This document shows, piece by piece, positions 51,072-63,091 of a stretch of 64,000 nt of DNA. Origin of the DNA: Pelagibius sp964472095 (GTDB lineage: Bacteria > Pseudomonadota > Alphaproteobacteria > Kiloniellales > Kiloniellaceae); the NCBI GenBank assembly GCA_964472095.1, contig CAYYIV010000011.1:1-64000 (forward strand), given 5' to 3'. The position numbers and the translations under genes are program-made. Within the stretch, counting starts at the first letter, position 1. Each line of letters begins with the position of its first letter. The notes under the pieces are model-generated. The model saw nothing but the letters and a program-made list of their open reading frames with translations, had not been told where the DNA came from and did no database searches.

Positions 51072-53156
51072 TCAGCCGGAGCGGAGATACTTTACCGCCG
51101 CGTCGCGCTCGAAGAGGTAGAGCAGCACCCGCAGCGCCTTGCCGCGTTCGCCGGCAAGTTCAGCGTCGCGGTCGAGGATGAGGCGGGCATCGTCGCGGGC
51201 GACGGCCAGGAGGTCGTCGTGCACGGCGAGATCGGCGAGGCGGAACGCCGGCAGGCCGCTCTGGCGGGTGCCGAGCAGCTCACCGGCGCCGCGCAGCTTC
51301 AGGTCCTCCTCGGCGATGCGGAATCCGTCGTCGGTCTCGCGCAGGATCCTGAGGCGCGCGCGGGCTGTCTCGCCGAGCGGCCCCTGCCACAGCAGCAGGC
51401 AGGTCGACTTGCCGCTGCCGCGGCCGACCCGGCCGCGGAGCTGGTGCAACTGGGCCAGGCCGAAGCGCTCGGCGTGCTCGATCACCATGACCGTGGCCTG
51501 GGGCACGTCGACGCCGACCTCGACGACCGTGGTGGCGACCAGCACGGCGATCTCGCCAGCGGCGAAGCGGGCCATGACGGCGTCTTTATCCGGTCCCTTC
51601 ATGCGCCCGTGCACCAGTCCGACCCGGTCGCCCAGGCGCAGCTGCAGAGCGCGGAAGCGGTCCTCGGCGGCGGCCAGGTCGACGTTCTCCGATTCCTCGA
51701 CCAACGGGCAGATCCAGTAGACCTGGGCGCCCTGCTTCAGCGCCCGTTCGACCCCGGCGACGACCTCCTCCAGGCGATCGAGCGGCAGGGTCACGGTCTC
51801 GATCGGCTGGCGTCCCGGCGGCCGCTCGGTGAGGCGCGAGACGTCCATGTCACCGTAGGCGGTCAGCATCAGCGTGCGCGGGATCGGCGTCGCCGTCATC
51901 ACCAGCACGTCCACGGCCTTGCCCTTGGCGGTCAGCGTCAGGCGCTGGTGCACGCCGAAGCGGTGCTGCTCGTCGATCACCGCCATCACGAGGTCGTGGA
52001 AGCCGACGTCGTCCTGGAACAGGGCATGGGTGCCGACGATGAGCTGCGTCTCGCCGCAAGCCAGGCCGTCGAGGATCGCCTGCCGGGCCTTGCCCTTGTC
52101 GCGCCCTGTCAGCAGGGCGATGGCGACGCCGGCAGCGCGCGCCAGGGGTGCGATGGTGTTGAAATGCTGGCGCGCCAGGATCTCGGTAGGCGCCATGAGG
52201 GCGGCCTGGCCGCCGGCCTCGACGGCCGTCAGCATGGCGAGCAGGGCGACCACGGTCTTGCCGCTGCCGACGTCGCCCTGCAGCAGCCGCAGCATGCGGT
52301 GCCCGGCGGCCATGTCGCCGGCGACCTCCGCCAGGGCGAGGCGCTGCGAGCCGGTCAGCTGGAAGGGCAGGGCGGCGATGACCTTGTCGCAGAGGCGGCC
52401 GTCGCCCTTCAGCGGGCGGCCGCGCTGCTTCAGCTGGCGGTCGCGCACCAGGGCGATGGCCAGCTGGTTGGCCAGCAGCTCGTCGTAGGCGAGCCGGCGG
52501 CGGGCCGGCGCCAGCGGCGAGAGCTCGGCCTCCTCGCGCGGCGCATGGGCCTGGGCCAGAGCCGTGTGCCAGTCGGGCCAGCCTTCGCGCGCCTTCAGGG
52601 CCGCATCGAGCCACTCCGGGAGTTCGGGCACCCGCTGCAGCGCCGCCTGTACCGCCTTGCCGACGGTCTTCAAGGTGAGGCCGGCGGTCAGCGGATAGAC
52701 CGGCTCCACGGTCTGCAGACTCGCGGCCTCCGCCAGGCCGGCGATGTGGTCCGGGTGGGTCATCTGCAGGCGGTCGTTGAAGACCTCCACTTTGCCGCTG
52801 ACCACCCGGGTCTGGCCGGGCGGCAGCATCTTCATCAGGTAGTCGCGGTGGGCGTGGAAGAACACCAGCTCCAGGGTGCCTGTCGCGTCGTGGCAGTGGA
52901 CCCGGTAGGGCTGGCGCCGGGTCGGCGGCGCCTTGTGCTCGCCGATCTCGACCGTGAGGGTGGCGATGCGCCCGGGCAGCACCTCCGCCAGCGGCGGGGC
53001 GTAGCGACGGTCGATCAGCCCGCTCGGCAGGTGCCAGCAGAGGTCGAGCACCGCCGGGCCGCCGGTCAGCGTCTCGAACAGCTTGGCAAAGCGCGGCCCG
53101 ACGCCGGAAAGGCTGGTGGCGGGCGCAAAGAGCGGGAAGAGAATCTCGGGACGCAA
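51072..53156 (-). CDS. recG: ATP-dependent DNA helicase RecG
   Basis: RecG remodels stalled forks and branched DNA. The start is taken as TTG 53156, giving (M)RPEILFPLFAPATSLSGVG, the usual N-terminus; upstream in-frame residues are unlike RecG. The wedge domain (OB fold) covers about residues 60-200. The helicase motifs are LLQGDVGSGKTVVALLAML (I), VIDEQHRFGVHQR (DEQH, II), VMTATPIPRTL (III) and QLRGRVGRGSGKSTCLL (VI). The length is 694 residues, as in E. coli. It is divergent from sdhE. Confidence 0.96.
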   Translation of the reverse strand: MRPEILFPLFAPATSLSGVGPRFAKLFETLTGGPAVLDLCWHLPSGLIDRRYAPPLAEVLPGRIATLTVEIGEHKAPPTRRQPYRVHCHDATGTLELVFFHAHRDYLMKMLPPGQTRVVSGKVEVFNDRLQMTHPDHIAGLAEAASLQTVEPVYPLTAGLTLKTVGKAVQAALQRVPELPEWLDAALKAREGWPDWHTALAQAHAPREEAELSPLAPARRRLAYDELLANQLAIALVRDRQLKQRGRPLKGDGRLCDKVIAALPFQLTGSQRLALAEVAGDMAAGHRMLRLLQGDVGSGKTVVALLAMLTAVEAGGQAALMAPTEILARQHFNTIAPLARAAGVAIALLTGRDKGKARQAILDGLACGETQLIVGTHALFQDDVGFHDLVMAVIDEQHRFGVHQRLTLTAKGKAVDVLVMTATPIPRTLMLTAYGDMDVSRLTERPPGRQPIETVTLPLDRLEEVVAGVERALKQGAQVYWICPLVEESENVDLAAAEDRFRALQLRLGDRVGLVHGRMKGPDKDAVMARFAAGEIAVLVATTVVEVGVDVPQATVMVIEHAERFGLAQLHQLRGRVGRGSGKSTCLLLWQGPLGETARARLRILRETDDGFRIAEEDLKLRGAGELLGTRQSGLPAFRLADLAVHDDLLAVARDDARLILDRDAELAGERGKALRVLLYLFERDAAVKYLRSG

Positions 53157-53180
53157 AGGGAAATCCCGGCCGGGAAGGAC

Positions 53181-53209
53181 CTGACAAAACGCATTGTTCG
53201 CTTTATATC
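53181..53209 (+). promoter_or_regulatory. Candidate sdhE promoter
   Basis: CTGACA at 53181-53186 and TATATC at 53204-53209 are spaced 17 bp and lie 10 bp before the sdhE start, implying a nearly leaderless transcript. Confidence 0.45.
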
Positions 53210-53219
53210 CTAGGGCTCC

Positions 53220-53498
53220 ATGAGCGAAACCGAAACCATCGAGAACCGCCGCAAGCGCCTGCGCTTCCGCAGTTGGCATCGGGGGACCAAGGAGATGGAC
53301 CTGCTGATGGGAAGCTTTGCCGATGCCCACCTGGGCGATTTCGCCGGCGCCCAGCTCGATCGCTTCGAGGCCCTGCTGGACGTGCCGGAGCCGGTGGTTT
53401 ACGACTGGCTCCTCGGCCGCAGCCTGCCGCCGGCCGACTTCGACCACGATGTGATGAAGCTGCTGCTGGCCTTCGAGTTGCGGCCGCCCGCCCGCTGA
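53220..53498 (+). CDS. sdhE: FAD assembly factor SdhE
   Basis: SdhE (DUF339) helps attach FAD covalently to the flavoprotein subunit of succinate dehydrogenase. The 92-residue product has the conserved RSWHRGTKEMDLLMGSFAD, with the essential RGxxE motif, and the helix-rich rest of the fold (LDRFEALLDVPEPVVYDWLL). The length is normal. No sdh genes are in the window. recG/sdhE/mfd is a familiar alphaproteobacterial arrangement; sdhE and mfd may share a transcript. Confidence 0.95.
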   Translation: MSETETIENRRKRLRFRSWHRGTKEMDLLMGSFADAHLGDFAGAQLDRFEALLDVPEPVVYDWLLGRSLPPADFDHDVMKLLLAFELRPPAR

Positions 53499-53530
53499 GT
53501 TCCTTCTAGCACCAGAATGCCCGAGAATTG

Positions 53531-57037
<3,507 letters not shown>

Positions 57038-57085
57038 CCCGGCCGTCTGTCCACAAGCAAAGTTGGTCGGACCAGCTAACGCCCT

Positions 57086-57102
57086 GCCGCAACGGCGTTT
57101 TT
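57086..57102 (+). terminator. Weak terminator-like hairpin after mfd
   Basis: GCCG-CAA-CGGC followed by G and five T. The stem has only 4 bp, so this is tentative. A nearby perfect dyad TGGTC-G-GACCA at about 57064-57074 could be an operator for the importer genes. Confidence 0.3.
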
Positions 57103-57221
57103 CGCGCTTGCGATGGGGTATGGACCGTGCGAATTGAGCGGCTACAATGCCGGAACCTCGCAAGCGAGAGCCGCGGAGACGTTCCGGGCCTCCGAAGGGG
57201 CCTATTTCAGGGAGACTTAAA

Positions 57222-58808
57222 TTGAAGAAACTATTCGCCTGTGTCGTGGCGGCATTGATGGCCGTCACCGCCGTTCCAGCGCTGGCCGCGACGCCGCGCG
57301 ACACCCTCGTCATGGCCTGGACTTTCGACGACATTATCTCGCTGGATCCGGCGGAGATCTTCGAGTTCAGCGCCGCCGAGTTCGCCGGCAACACCTACGA
57401 CCGCCTCATCGGCTACGATCCTGACGACGTGTCGAACATCTACGGCAAGGCCGTCGAGTCCTGGACCATTTCCGACGACGGCAAGACCTTCACCTTCAAG
57501 ATGCGCCCCGGCATCACCTTCGCCTCCGGTAACCCGATGACCGCGGAGGACGCGGTGTTCTCGCTGCAGCGCGGCGTCATCCTCGACAAGTCGCCTGCCT
57601 TCATCCTGACGCAGTTCGGCTTCTCCGCCGACAACGTGCGGGAGAAGATTCGCGCGACCGACGACATGACTTTCGTCCTCGAGACCGACAAGGCCTACGC
57701 GCCGACCCTGGTACTCTACTGCCTGACCTCCACCCTGGCCTCGGTGGTCGACAAGAAGCTGGTGATGGAGCACGAGAAGGACGGCGACCTCGGCTACGAA
57801 TGGCTGAAGACCAACTATGCCGGCAGCGGCCCCTTCAAGCTGGGCCAGTGGAAGGCCAACGAGCTGCTGGCCCTGGAGCGTAATGACAATTACTGGGGCG
57901 GCGCGCCGACCATGCGGCGGGTGATCATCCGCCACATCACGGAGACGGCGACCCAACAGCTTCTCCTCGAGAAGGGCGACATCGACATCGCCCGCAACCT
58001 CGGCCCCGACCAGCTCGAATCCCTGCGCAGGAACTCGGACGTCTACCTGCAGAGCGGCCGGAAGGGCGGCCTCTACTATCTCGGCCTCAATCAGAAGCAC
58101 GAAGCCCTCTCCAATCCGAAGGTGCGTCAGGCGCTCAAGTACCTGGTGGACTACCAGGGCATGGAGGAGACGGTGGTGCGCGACCTTATGGCCGTCCACC
58201 AGGCGTTCCTGCCGGTCGGCCTGCTCGGCGCGCTGGAGGCCAAGCCGTTCCATCTCGACGTCGGCAAGGCCAAGCAGCTCCTGGCCGAAGCCGGCTACCC
58301 GAACGGCTTCAAGGTGTCCATGGATACCCGCAGCATCTCGCCGATCATGGAGATGGCGCAGTCCATTCAGGCGACCTTCGCGCAGGCCGGCGTTGATCTG
58401 GAAATCATCCCGGGCGACGGCGGTCAGACCCTGACCAAGTACCGGGCGCGCAACCACGACATCTACATCGGCCGCTGGGGCCCGGACTACCAGGACCCGC
58501 ATACCAACGCCGATACCTTCGCGCGCAATCCGGACAACTCGGACGACGCCCAGTCCAAGCCCCTGGCCTGGCGCAACGCCTGGGACATCCCCGAGATGAC
58601 CAAGGAGGCCGATGCGGCGGTGCTGGAGAGCGACCCGGCGAAGCGCGCGGCGATGTACCAGGAGATCCAGAAGATCCACCAGGCGACTTCGCCCTTCATC
58701 ATCATGTATCAGCAGACCGAGGTGGCGGCGATCCGCGCGGACACCAAGGGCTTCATCATGGGGCCGGCCTTCGACGACAACCTCTATCACGAAGTGACGA
58801 AGAACTAG
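57222..58808 (+). CDS. Peptide-type ABC importer substrate-binding protein
   Basis: The start is set at TTG 57222, preceded by AGGGAGA, because the product then starts with a proper signal peptide (KKLFACVVAALMAVTAVPAL, then AATP). The mature protein is an SBP_bac_5 (OppA/DppA) family receptor of about 500 residues. Recognisable blocks are WTISDDGKTFTFKMRPGITF, GSGPFKLGQWKANELLALER and DVYLQSGRKGGLYYLGLNQK. The ligand is unknown. It is the first of five genes for a complete importer. A hairpin with arms GAAGG and CCTTC between it and the next gene may stabilise its mRNA. Confidence 0.93.
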   Translation: MKKLFACVVAALMAVTAVPALAATPRDTLVMAWTFDDIISLDPAEIFEFSAAEFAGNTYDRLIGYDPDDVSNIYGKAVESWTISDDGKTFTFKMRPGITFASGNPMTAEDAVFSLQRGVILDKSPAFILTQFGFSADNVREKIRATDDMTFVLETDKAYAPTLVLYCLTSTLASVVDKKLVMEHEKDGDLGYEWLKTNYAGSGPFKLGQWKANELLALERNDNYWGGAPTMRRVIIRHITETATQQLLLEKGDIDIARNLGPDQLESLRRNSDVYLQSGRKGGLYYLGLNQKHEALSNPKVRQALKYLVDYQGMEETVVRDLMAVHQAFLPVGLLGALEAKPFHLDVGKAKQLLAEAGYPNGFKVSMDTRSISPIMEMAQSIQATFAQAGVDLEIIPGDGGQTLTKYRARNHDIYIGRWGPDYQDPHTNADTFARNPDNSDDAQSKPLAWRNAWDIPEMTKEADAAVLESDPAKRAAMYQEIQKIHQATSPFIIMYQQTEVAAIRADTKGFIMGPAFDDNLYHEVTKN

Positions 58809-58836
58809 GGCCGGACGAAGGAAGGTTCGATCCTTC

Positions 58837-59907
58837 GTGACTAACCTGACCGACAATCTGGCGAGGGCAGGGGCGGGCTTGAGAAGCCTGTCCCTGCCTT
58901 CTCCCTTGCGCATCCTCCTCAACCTGACAGCCTCCGTCGCGCTGACCTTTCTCGGCCTGCTGCTGGTCACCTTCATCATCGGCCGCGTGGTGCCGATCGA
59001 TCCGGTACTGGCCATCGTGGGCGACCGCGCGCCGCAGCACGTGGTGGAGCGGGTTCGCGAGGAACTGGGCCTCAACCTGCCGCTCTACCAGCAATTCGCG
59101 ATCTACGTGTGGAATGTGCTGCAGGGCGACCTCGGCAGTTCGGTGCTGACCGCCAACCCGGTGCTGGAGGACATCAAACGAGTCTTCCCGGCGACCCTTG
59201 AGCTTGCCACGGTGGCGACGCTGTTCGGCGTGCTGCTCGGCGTGCCCATGGGGGTTATCGCCGGCGTCTATGCCGGGCGCTGGCCCGACCAGGCGATCCG
59301 CGTCATCGGGCTGCTGGGCTACTCGATCCCGGTATTCTGGCTCGGGCTCATGGGCCTGCTGCTGTTCTACGCCAAGCTCGACTGGGTGCCCGGGCCCGGA
59401 CGCCTCGACTTCTTCTTTGACGGGATCGTCGACCCGGTGACCGGGGTGATCCTCGTCGATTCGGCCATGGCCGGGGAATGGGAGGTGTTCTGGAACGCCG
59501 CCAGCCACATCGTGCTGCCGGCGGCCATTCTCGGATACTTCAGCCTGGCTTACATAAGCCGCATGACGCGCTCCTTCATGCTGGAGCAACTGAGCCAGGA
59601 GTACATCACCACCGCCCGGGTGAAGGGCGTGCCGGAATGGCGGGTCATCTGGGTCCATGCGCTGGGCAACGTCCGGGTGCCGCTGGTGACCGTCATCGCG
59701 CTCAGCTACGCCAACCTGCTGGAAGGCTCGGTGCTGACCGAGATCGTCTTCGCCTGGCCCGGACTCGGCTACTACCTGACCCAGTCGCTGCTGAAGGCCG
59801 ACATGAACGCCGTGCTTGGCGCCACGATGGTGGTGGGCGCCGTCTTCATCGGAATCAATCTCTTGTCCGATCTTCTTTACAAACTGCTCGATCCGAGGGC
59901 GCGATGA
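58837..59907 (+). CDS. Peptide-type ABC importer permease, DppB/OppB family
   Basis: The start is GTG 58837, giving 356 residues. The product has about six membrane segments. The family N-terminal segment carries GRVVPIDPVLAIVGDRAPQH, then EELGLNLPLYQQF and DLGSSVL. The cytoplasmic coupling loop is EYITTARVKGVPEWRVIWVH, an EAA-type motif contacting the ATPase, and the end is TEIVFAWPGLGYYLTQSLLK. The stop overlaps the start of the second permease gene (ATGA at 59904-59907). Confidence 0.94.
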   Translation: MTNLTDNLARAGAGLRSLSLPSPLRILLNLTASVALTFLGLLLVTFIIGRVVPIDPVLAIVGDRAPQHVVERVREELGLNLPLYQQFAIYVWNVLQGDLGSSVLTANPVLEDIKRVFPATLELATVATLFGVLLGVPMGVIAGVYAGRWPDQAIRVIGLLGYSIPVFWLGLMGLLLFYAKLDWVPGPGRLDFFFDGIVDPVTGVILVDSAMAGEWEVFWNAASHIVLPAAILGYFSLAYISRMTRSFMLEQLSQEYITTARVKGVPEWRVIWVHALGNVRVPLVTVIALSYANLLEGSVLTEIVFAWPGLGYYLTQSLLKADMNAVLGATMVVGAVFIGINLLSDLLYKLLDPRAR

Positions 59908-60839
59908 GCAGCCAGGCCCACGACCTGCAGGGCGGCGCCGGCTGGCGCGCCTGGCTGCTCAGTTCCTCGCCGGCCTCGCGTCGTCAGGCGCGGCTCGGGC
60001 GCGCCTACATCGCCTGGCTGACCTTCCAGTCCAACCATCTCGCCATGCTCGGCCTCGCCATCGTGCTGGCGCTCATCCTGGTGGCGATCTTCGCGCCGCT
60101 TCTGGCACCCTACGATCCCAACGCGCAGATACTCGCCGATCGCCTGCAGTACTTCTCCTGGCAGCATCCCTTTGGCACCGACGACCTCGGCCGCGACATC
60201 TTCTCGCGCATCATCTACGGCAGCCGTCTGACCCTCTACATCGTCATCCTGGTGGCGATCATCGCAGCGCCCATCGGCCTGCTGGTCGGCACTACGGCCG
60301 GCTACCTCGGCGGCTGGATCGACAAGGTGCTGATGCGCATCACCGACATCTTCCTGGCCTTCCCGAAGCTGGTGCTGGCCCTGGCGCTGGTCGCCGCCCT
60401 CGGCCCCGGCATCGAGAACGCCATCATCGCCATCGCCATCACCTCCTGGCCGCCCTATGCGCGCATCGCCCGGGCCGAGACCCTCACCATCCGCAAGTCC
60501 GACTTCATCTCGGCGGTACGCCTGCAGGGGGCCGGCCGCATGCGCATCATCTGGTCCCACATCATGCCGCTCTGCACCTCCTCGCTGATCGTGCGGGTGA
60601 CGCTCGACATGGCCGGCATCATCCTCATCGCTGCCGGCCTCGGCTTCCTCGGCCTCGGCGCCCAGCCGCCGCTGCCTGAGTGGGGCGCGATGATCTCGGC
60701 CGGGCGCAGGGTGCTGCTCGACCAGTGGTGGGTCGCCACCGTGCCGGGCGTCGCCATCTTCGTCGTCAGCCTGGGCTTCAACCTCCTCGGCGACGGCCTG
60801 CGCGACGTGCTCGACCCCAAGAGCGGAGGGCAGGGATGA
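59904..60839 (+). CDS. Peptide-type ABC importer permease, DppC/OppC family
   Basis: The 311-residue product has the OppC-type N-terminal soluble region and first helix (LAMLGLAIVLALILVAIFAP), then LLAPYDPNAQ and QHPFGTDDLGRDIFSRIIYG, the hallmark of this family. The EAA loop is SDFISAVRLQGAGRMRIIWS. The C-terminal block is GLGFLGLGAQPPLPEWGAMI. Its start overlaps the first permease gene and its stop overlaps the next ATPase gene (60836-60839), so all are translationally linked. Confidence 0.95.
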   Translation: MSSQAHDLQGGAGWRAWLLSSSPASRRQARLGRAYIAWLTFQSNHLAMLGLAIVLALILVAIFAPLLAPYDPNAQILADRLQYFSWQHPFGTDDLGRDIFSRIIYGSRLTLYIVILVAIIAAPIGLLVGTTAGYLGGWIDKVLMRITDIFLAFPKLVLALALVAALGPGIENAIIAIAITSWPPYARIARAETLTIRKSDFISAVRLQGAGRMRIIWSHIMPLCTSSLIVRVTLDMAGIILIAAGLGFLGLGAQPPLPEWGAMISAGRRVLLDQWWVATVPGVAIFVVSLGFNLLGDGLRDVLDPKSGGQG

Positions 60840-61714
60840 GCGAAGGCGTGATGCGTCCGCCGTCCTCGTCGGGCAAGCCTCTCCTTGCCATCGAGGATCT
60901 GCACGTCAGCTTCCCGAGCCGCAAGGGCCTGGTCGAGGCGGTGCGCGGCATCTCCTTTTCCCTCGGCCGCGAGAAGCTCGGCATCGTCGGCGAGTCCGGC
61001 TCGGGCAAGTCGATGACAGGCCGCGCCATCCTGCGCCTGGTCGCCCGGCCCGGCATCGTGCGCGCGAAGCGGATGGAATTCGACGGCATCGACCTCCAGC
61101 GCGCGAGCGAGGCGGAGCTGCGCCAGATTCGCGGCCAACGAATCTCCATGGTCATGCAGGACCCGAAGTTCTCGCTGAATCCGGTAATGCGAGTCGGCGA
61201 GCAGATCGCCGAGGCCTACCGCACCCACCAGAAGGTGCCCCAGGCCGAGGCCAGGCGGCGCGGGCTGGAGATGCTGAAGGCGGTGCGCATCCGCGACCCG
61301 GAGCGGGTCTATCGCGCCTATCCGCACGAGGTGTCGGGCGGCATGGGCCAGCGCATCATGATCGCCATGATGCTGATCCCCGATCCCGACCTGCTGATCG
61401 CCGACGAGCCGACCTCGGCCCTCGACGTGACGGTACAACTGCAGGTGCTGGCGATCCTCGACGACCTGGTGACCCAGCGCGGCATGGGCCTCATCTTCAT
61501 CAGCCACGACCTGAATCTCGTCGCTTCGTTCTGCGACCGCGTGGTGATCATGTACGCCGGGCGGGTGATGGAGATCTGCGACGCCAAGAACCTCGACGCG
61601 GCCCGGCATCCCTATACCCGCGGGCTGCTGAACTGCCTGCCCAGGATCGACGGCGACGGTAGCGACCTGGCGGTATTGCGCCGCGATCCGGCCTGGATGG
61701 AGCAGGGCCTGTGA
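60836..61714 (+). CDS. Peptide-type ABC importer ATPase, DppD/OppD family
   Basis: The start is ATG 60836 (MSEGVMRPPSSSGKPLLAIE), giving 292 residues. Walker A is GESGSGKSMTGRAIL, the signature HEVSGGMGQRIMIAM and Walker B PDLLIADEPTSALDVTVQ, with the switch His in FISHDLNLVASFCDRVVIMY. The signature reads SGGMG where SGGMxQR is usual, so it is intact. The end, ARHPYTRGLLNCLPRIDGDG, matches the OppD C-terminal region, though the extended Cys-rich iron-sulphur tail of OppD/DppD proteins is not evident. It is coupled to the second ATPase. Confidence 0.94.
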   Translation: MSEGVMRPPSSSGKPLLAIEDLHVSFPSRKGLVEAVRGISFSLGREKLGIVGESGSGKSMTGRAILRLVARPGIVRAKRMEFDGIDLQRASEAELRQIRGQRISMVMQDPKFSLNPVMRVGEQIAEAYRTHQKVPQAEARRRGLEMLKAVRIRDPERVYRAYPHEVSGGMGQRIMIAMMLIPDPDLLIADEPTSALDVTVQLQVLAILDDLVTQRGMGLIFISHDLNLVASFCDRVVIMYAGRVMEICDAKNLDAARHPYTRGLLNCLPRIDGDGSDLAVLRRDPAWMEQGL

Positions 61715-62520
61715 GCAGCCAGAGCGGCCGGGCGATGATCGAGGTCGACCAGCTGGACGTGGTCTTCGGCCAGGGCGCGGACCGGGTGCAGGCGGTGCGC
61801 AACGTGTCCTTCCGGGTGCCGGAGGGCGCGACCTTCGGCCTCGTTGGGGAGTCGGGCTCCGGCAAGTCGACGGTGCTGCGTGCCCTCAGCGGCCTCAATC
61901 CGGACTGGAGCGGCCGCATCGCCGTGGCCGGGCAGGCGCAGACGTCGCGCCGCGACAAGGCTTTCTACAAGCTGGTGCAGATGGTGTTTCAGGATCCCTA
62001 CGGTTCCTTGCATCCGCGCCATACCGTCGACCGCATCCTCATGGAACCCCTGGCGATCCACCGCCTCGACGATCCGGAGCAGCGCATCGAGCGGGTGCTG
62101 GGCGAGGTCGGCCTCGGCCCGGCCTTCCGCTTCCGCTATCCGCACCAGCTTTCCGGCGGCCAGCGCCAGCGCGTCGCCATCGCCCGAGCGCTGATCCTGG
62201 AGCCGCGCATCCTGCTGCTCGACGAGCCGACCTCGGCACTCGACGTGTCGGTGCAGGCGGAGGTGCTGAACCTGCTGCAACGCCTGAAGAAGGAGCGCGG
62301 CCTGACCTTCGTCCTGGTCAGCCACAACCTCTCCGTGGTCGCCCACATGTGCGACGACCTGGCGGTGATGAACCACGGCGCCGTGGTGGAGGAACTGGCC
62401 GTCGCCCAGTTGAAGCGCCACGAGCCCAAGCATCCCTATACGCGCCAGCTCATGGTGGCGAGCCTCGGCTACGATCGCGCCGCGGTCGACAAGTTCGAGG
62501 ATTTCGGGCGAGAGGGGTAG
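61711..62520 (+). CDS. Peptide-type ABC importer ATPase, DppF/OppF family
   Basis: The start is GTG 61711, overlapping the stop of the preceding ATPase. The 269-residue product has Walker A GESGSGKSTVLRALSGL, the signature QLSGGQRQRVAIARALILEP and Walker B ILLLDEPTSALDVSVQ, with the switch His in FVLVSHNLSVVAHMCDDLAV. The C-terminal block EPKHPYTRQLMVA is typical of this subfamily. It completes the importer. Its stop is 22 bp before palindromic repeat copy C, which may serve as transcript end. Confidence 0.95.
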   Translation: MSSQSGRAMIEVDQLDVVFGQGADRVQAVRNVSFRVPEGATFGLVGESGSGKSTVLRALSGLNPDWSGRIAVAGQAQTSRRDKAFYKLVQMVFQDPYGSLHPRHTVDRILMEPLAIHRLDDPEQRIERVLGEVGLGPAFRFRYPHQLSGGQRQRVAIARALILEPRILLLDEPTSALDVSVQAEVLNLLQRLKKERGLTFVLVSHNLSVVAHMCDDLAVMNHGAVVEELAVAQLKRHEPKHPYTRQLMVASLGYDRAAVDKFEDFGREG

Positions 62521-62542
62521 GCACTTACCGCGGCGCCACGGC

Positions 62543-62682
62543 CCTCGTCCTTCGAGACGGCGCCGCGCGCCTCCTCAGGATGAGGACCTTGTGTTTGTTG
62601 GAAGCACGCGAGTCGCTTGATCCACCTAACTCAAGCCTCATCCTGAGGAGCGATCCGCAGGATCGCGTCTCGAAGGACGAGG
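62543..62682. repeat. Type 1 palindromic repeat doublet, copy C
   Basis: Left arm 62543-62585: CCTCGTCCTTCGAGACG, hairpin GGCGC-CGC-GCGCC, then CTCCTCAGGATGAGG. Right arm 62636-62682: CCTCATCCTGAGGAG, perfect hairpin CGATCC-GCA-GGATCG, CGTCTCGAAGGACGAGG. The 50 bp spacer begins ACCTT and ends CTCAAG. The right arm ends 3 bp before the stop codon of the GIY-YIG gene. Confidence 0.93.
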
Positions 62683-62685
62683 CGT

Positions 62686-62955
62686 CTATCCGCTCTTACG
62701 CGATGCCAGCCGCCGGATCGTCTCAAAATCGCTCCTGATCAAGGCTTCCTTCTTCGCACGACTCCAGCCCTTGATCTGGCGTTCAGCGGCGATGGCATCT
62801 GTGACGTTCTCGAACTCCTGCGACCACACCAAGCTCACAGGACGTCGTGAGCAAGTGTAGCTCTTAGGCAAGCCGGCATTGTGCTCGGCCAGCCGCTCCT
62901 CAAGGGACTTGCGCGTCGAGCCGACATAGTAACTGCCGTCGGCGCAGCGAAGCAT
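62686..62955 (-). CDS. GIY-YIG nuclease superfamily protein, repeat-associated
   Basis: From ATG 62955 the frame gives 89 residues: MLRCADGSYYVGSTRKSLEE, then LAEHNAGLPKSYTCSRRPVS, AAERQIKGWSRAKKEALI and a basic end. The second half of the GIY-YIG signature (SYYVGST), the catalytic-type Arg in the following helix and the Glu in AAERQIKGWS are present. In-frame codons upstream read (L)AAFVYM, which supplies the first Tyr of the signature, and the Leu is CTG at 62971-62973. The true start is thus probably CTG 62973, or a mutated ATG. The family resembles single-domain YhbQ-type proteins. The gene lies between inverted repeat arms that end 3 bp beyond its stop and begin 25 bp upstream of the CTG. 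Confidence 0.87.
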   Translation of the reverse strand: MLRCADGSYYVGSTRKSLEERLAEHNAGLPKSYTCSRRPVSLVWSQEFENVTDAIAAERQIKGWSRAKKEALIRSDFETIRRLASRKSG

Positions 62956-62998
62956 ATAGACGAAGGCGGCCAGGCGGAGTCCTCTATTGCACCACGGT

Positions 62999-63044
62999 CC
63001 TCGTCCTTCGAGACGGCCACTGGCGCGGCCTCCTCAGGATGAGG
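62999..63044. repeat. Type 1 palindromic repeat, half copy D
   Basis: One left arm only: CCTCGTCCTTCGAGACG, a central GGCC...GGCC stem, then CTCCTCAGGATGAGG. The following bases, CCCTTTGTGGGATGTTGG, resemble the start of the copy C spacer, so D looks like a doublet that lost its right half. Confidence 0.9.
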
Positions 63045-63091
63045 CCCTTTGTGGGATGTTGGCAAGATAAGCTGCTGTCAGATAAGGGGCC

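Noticed and set aside
62835..63065. Minus-strand frame overlapping the GIY-YIG start and repeat D
   Set aside because: It is a shifted reading of the repeat and of the GIY-YIG 5' region; no homologous protein is recognisable.
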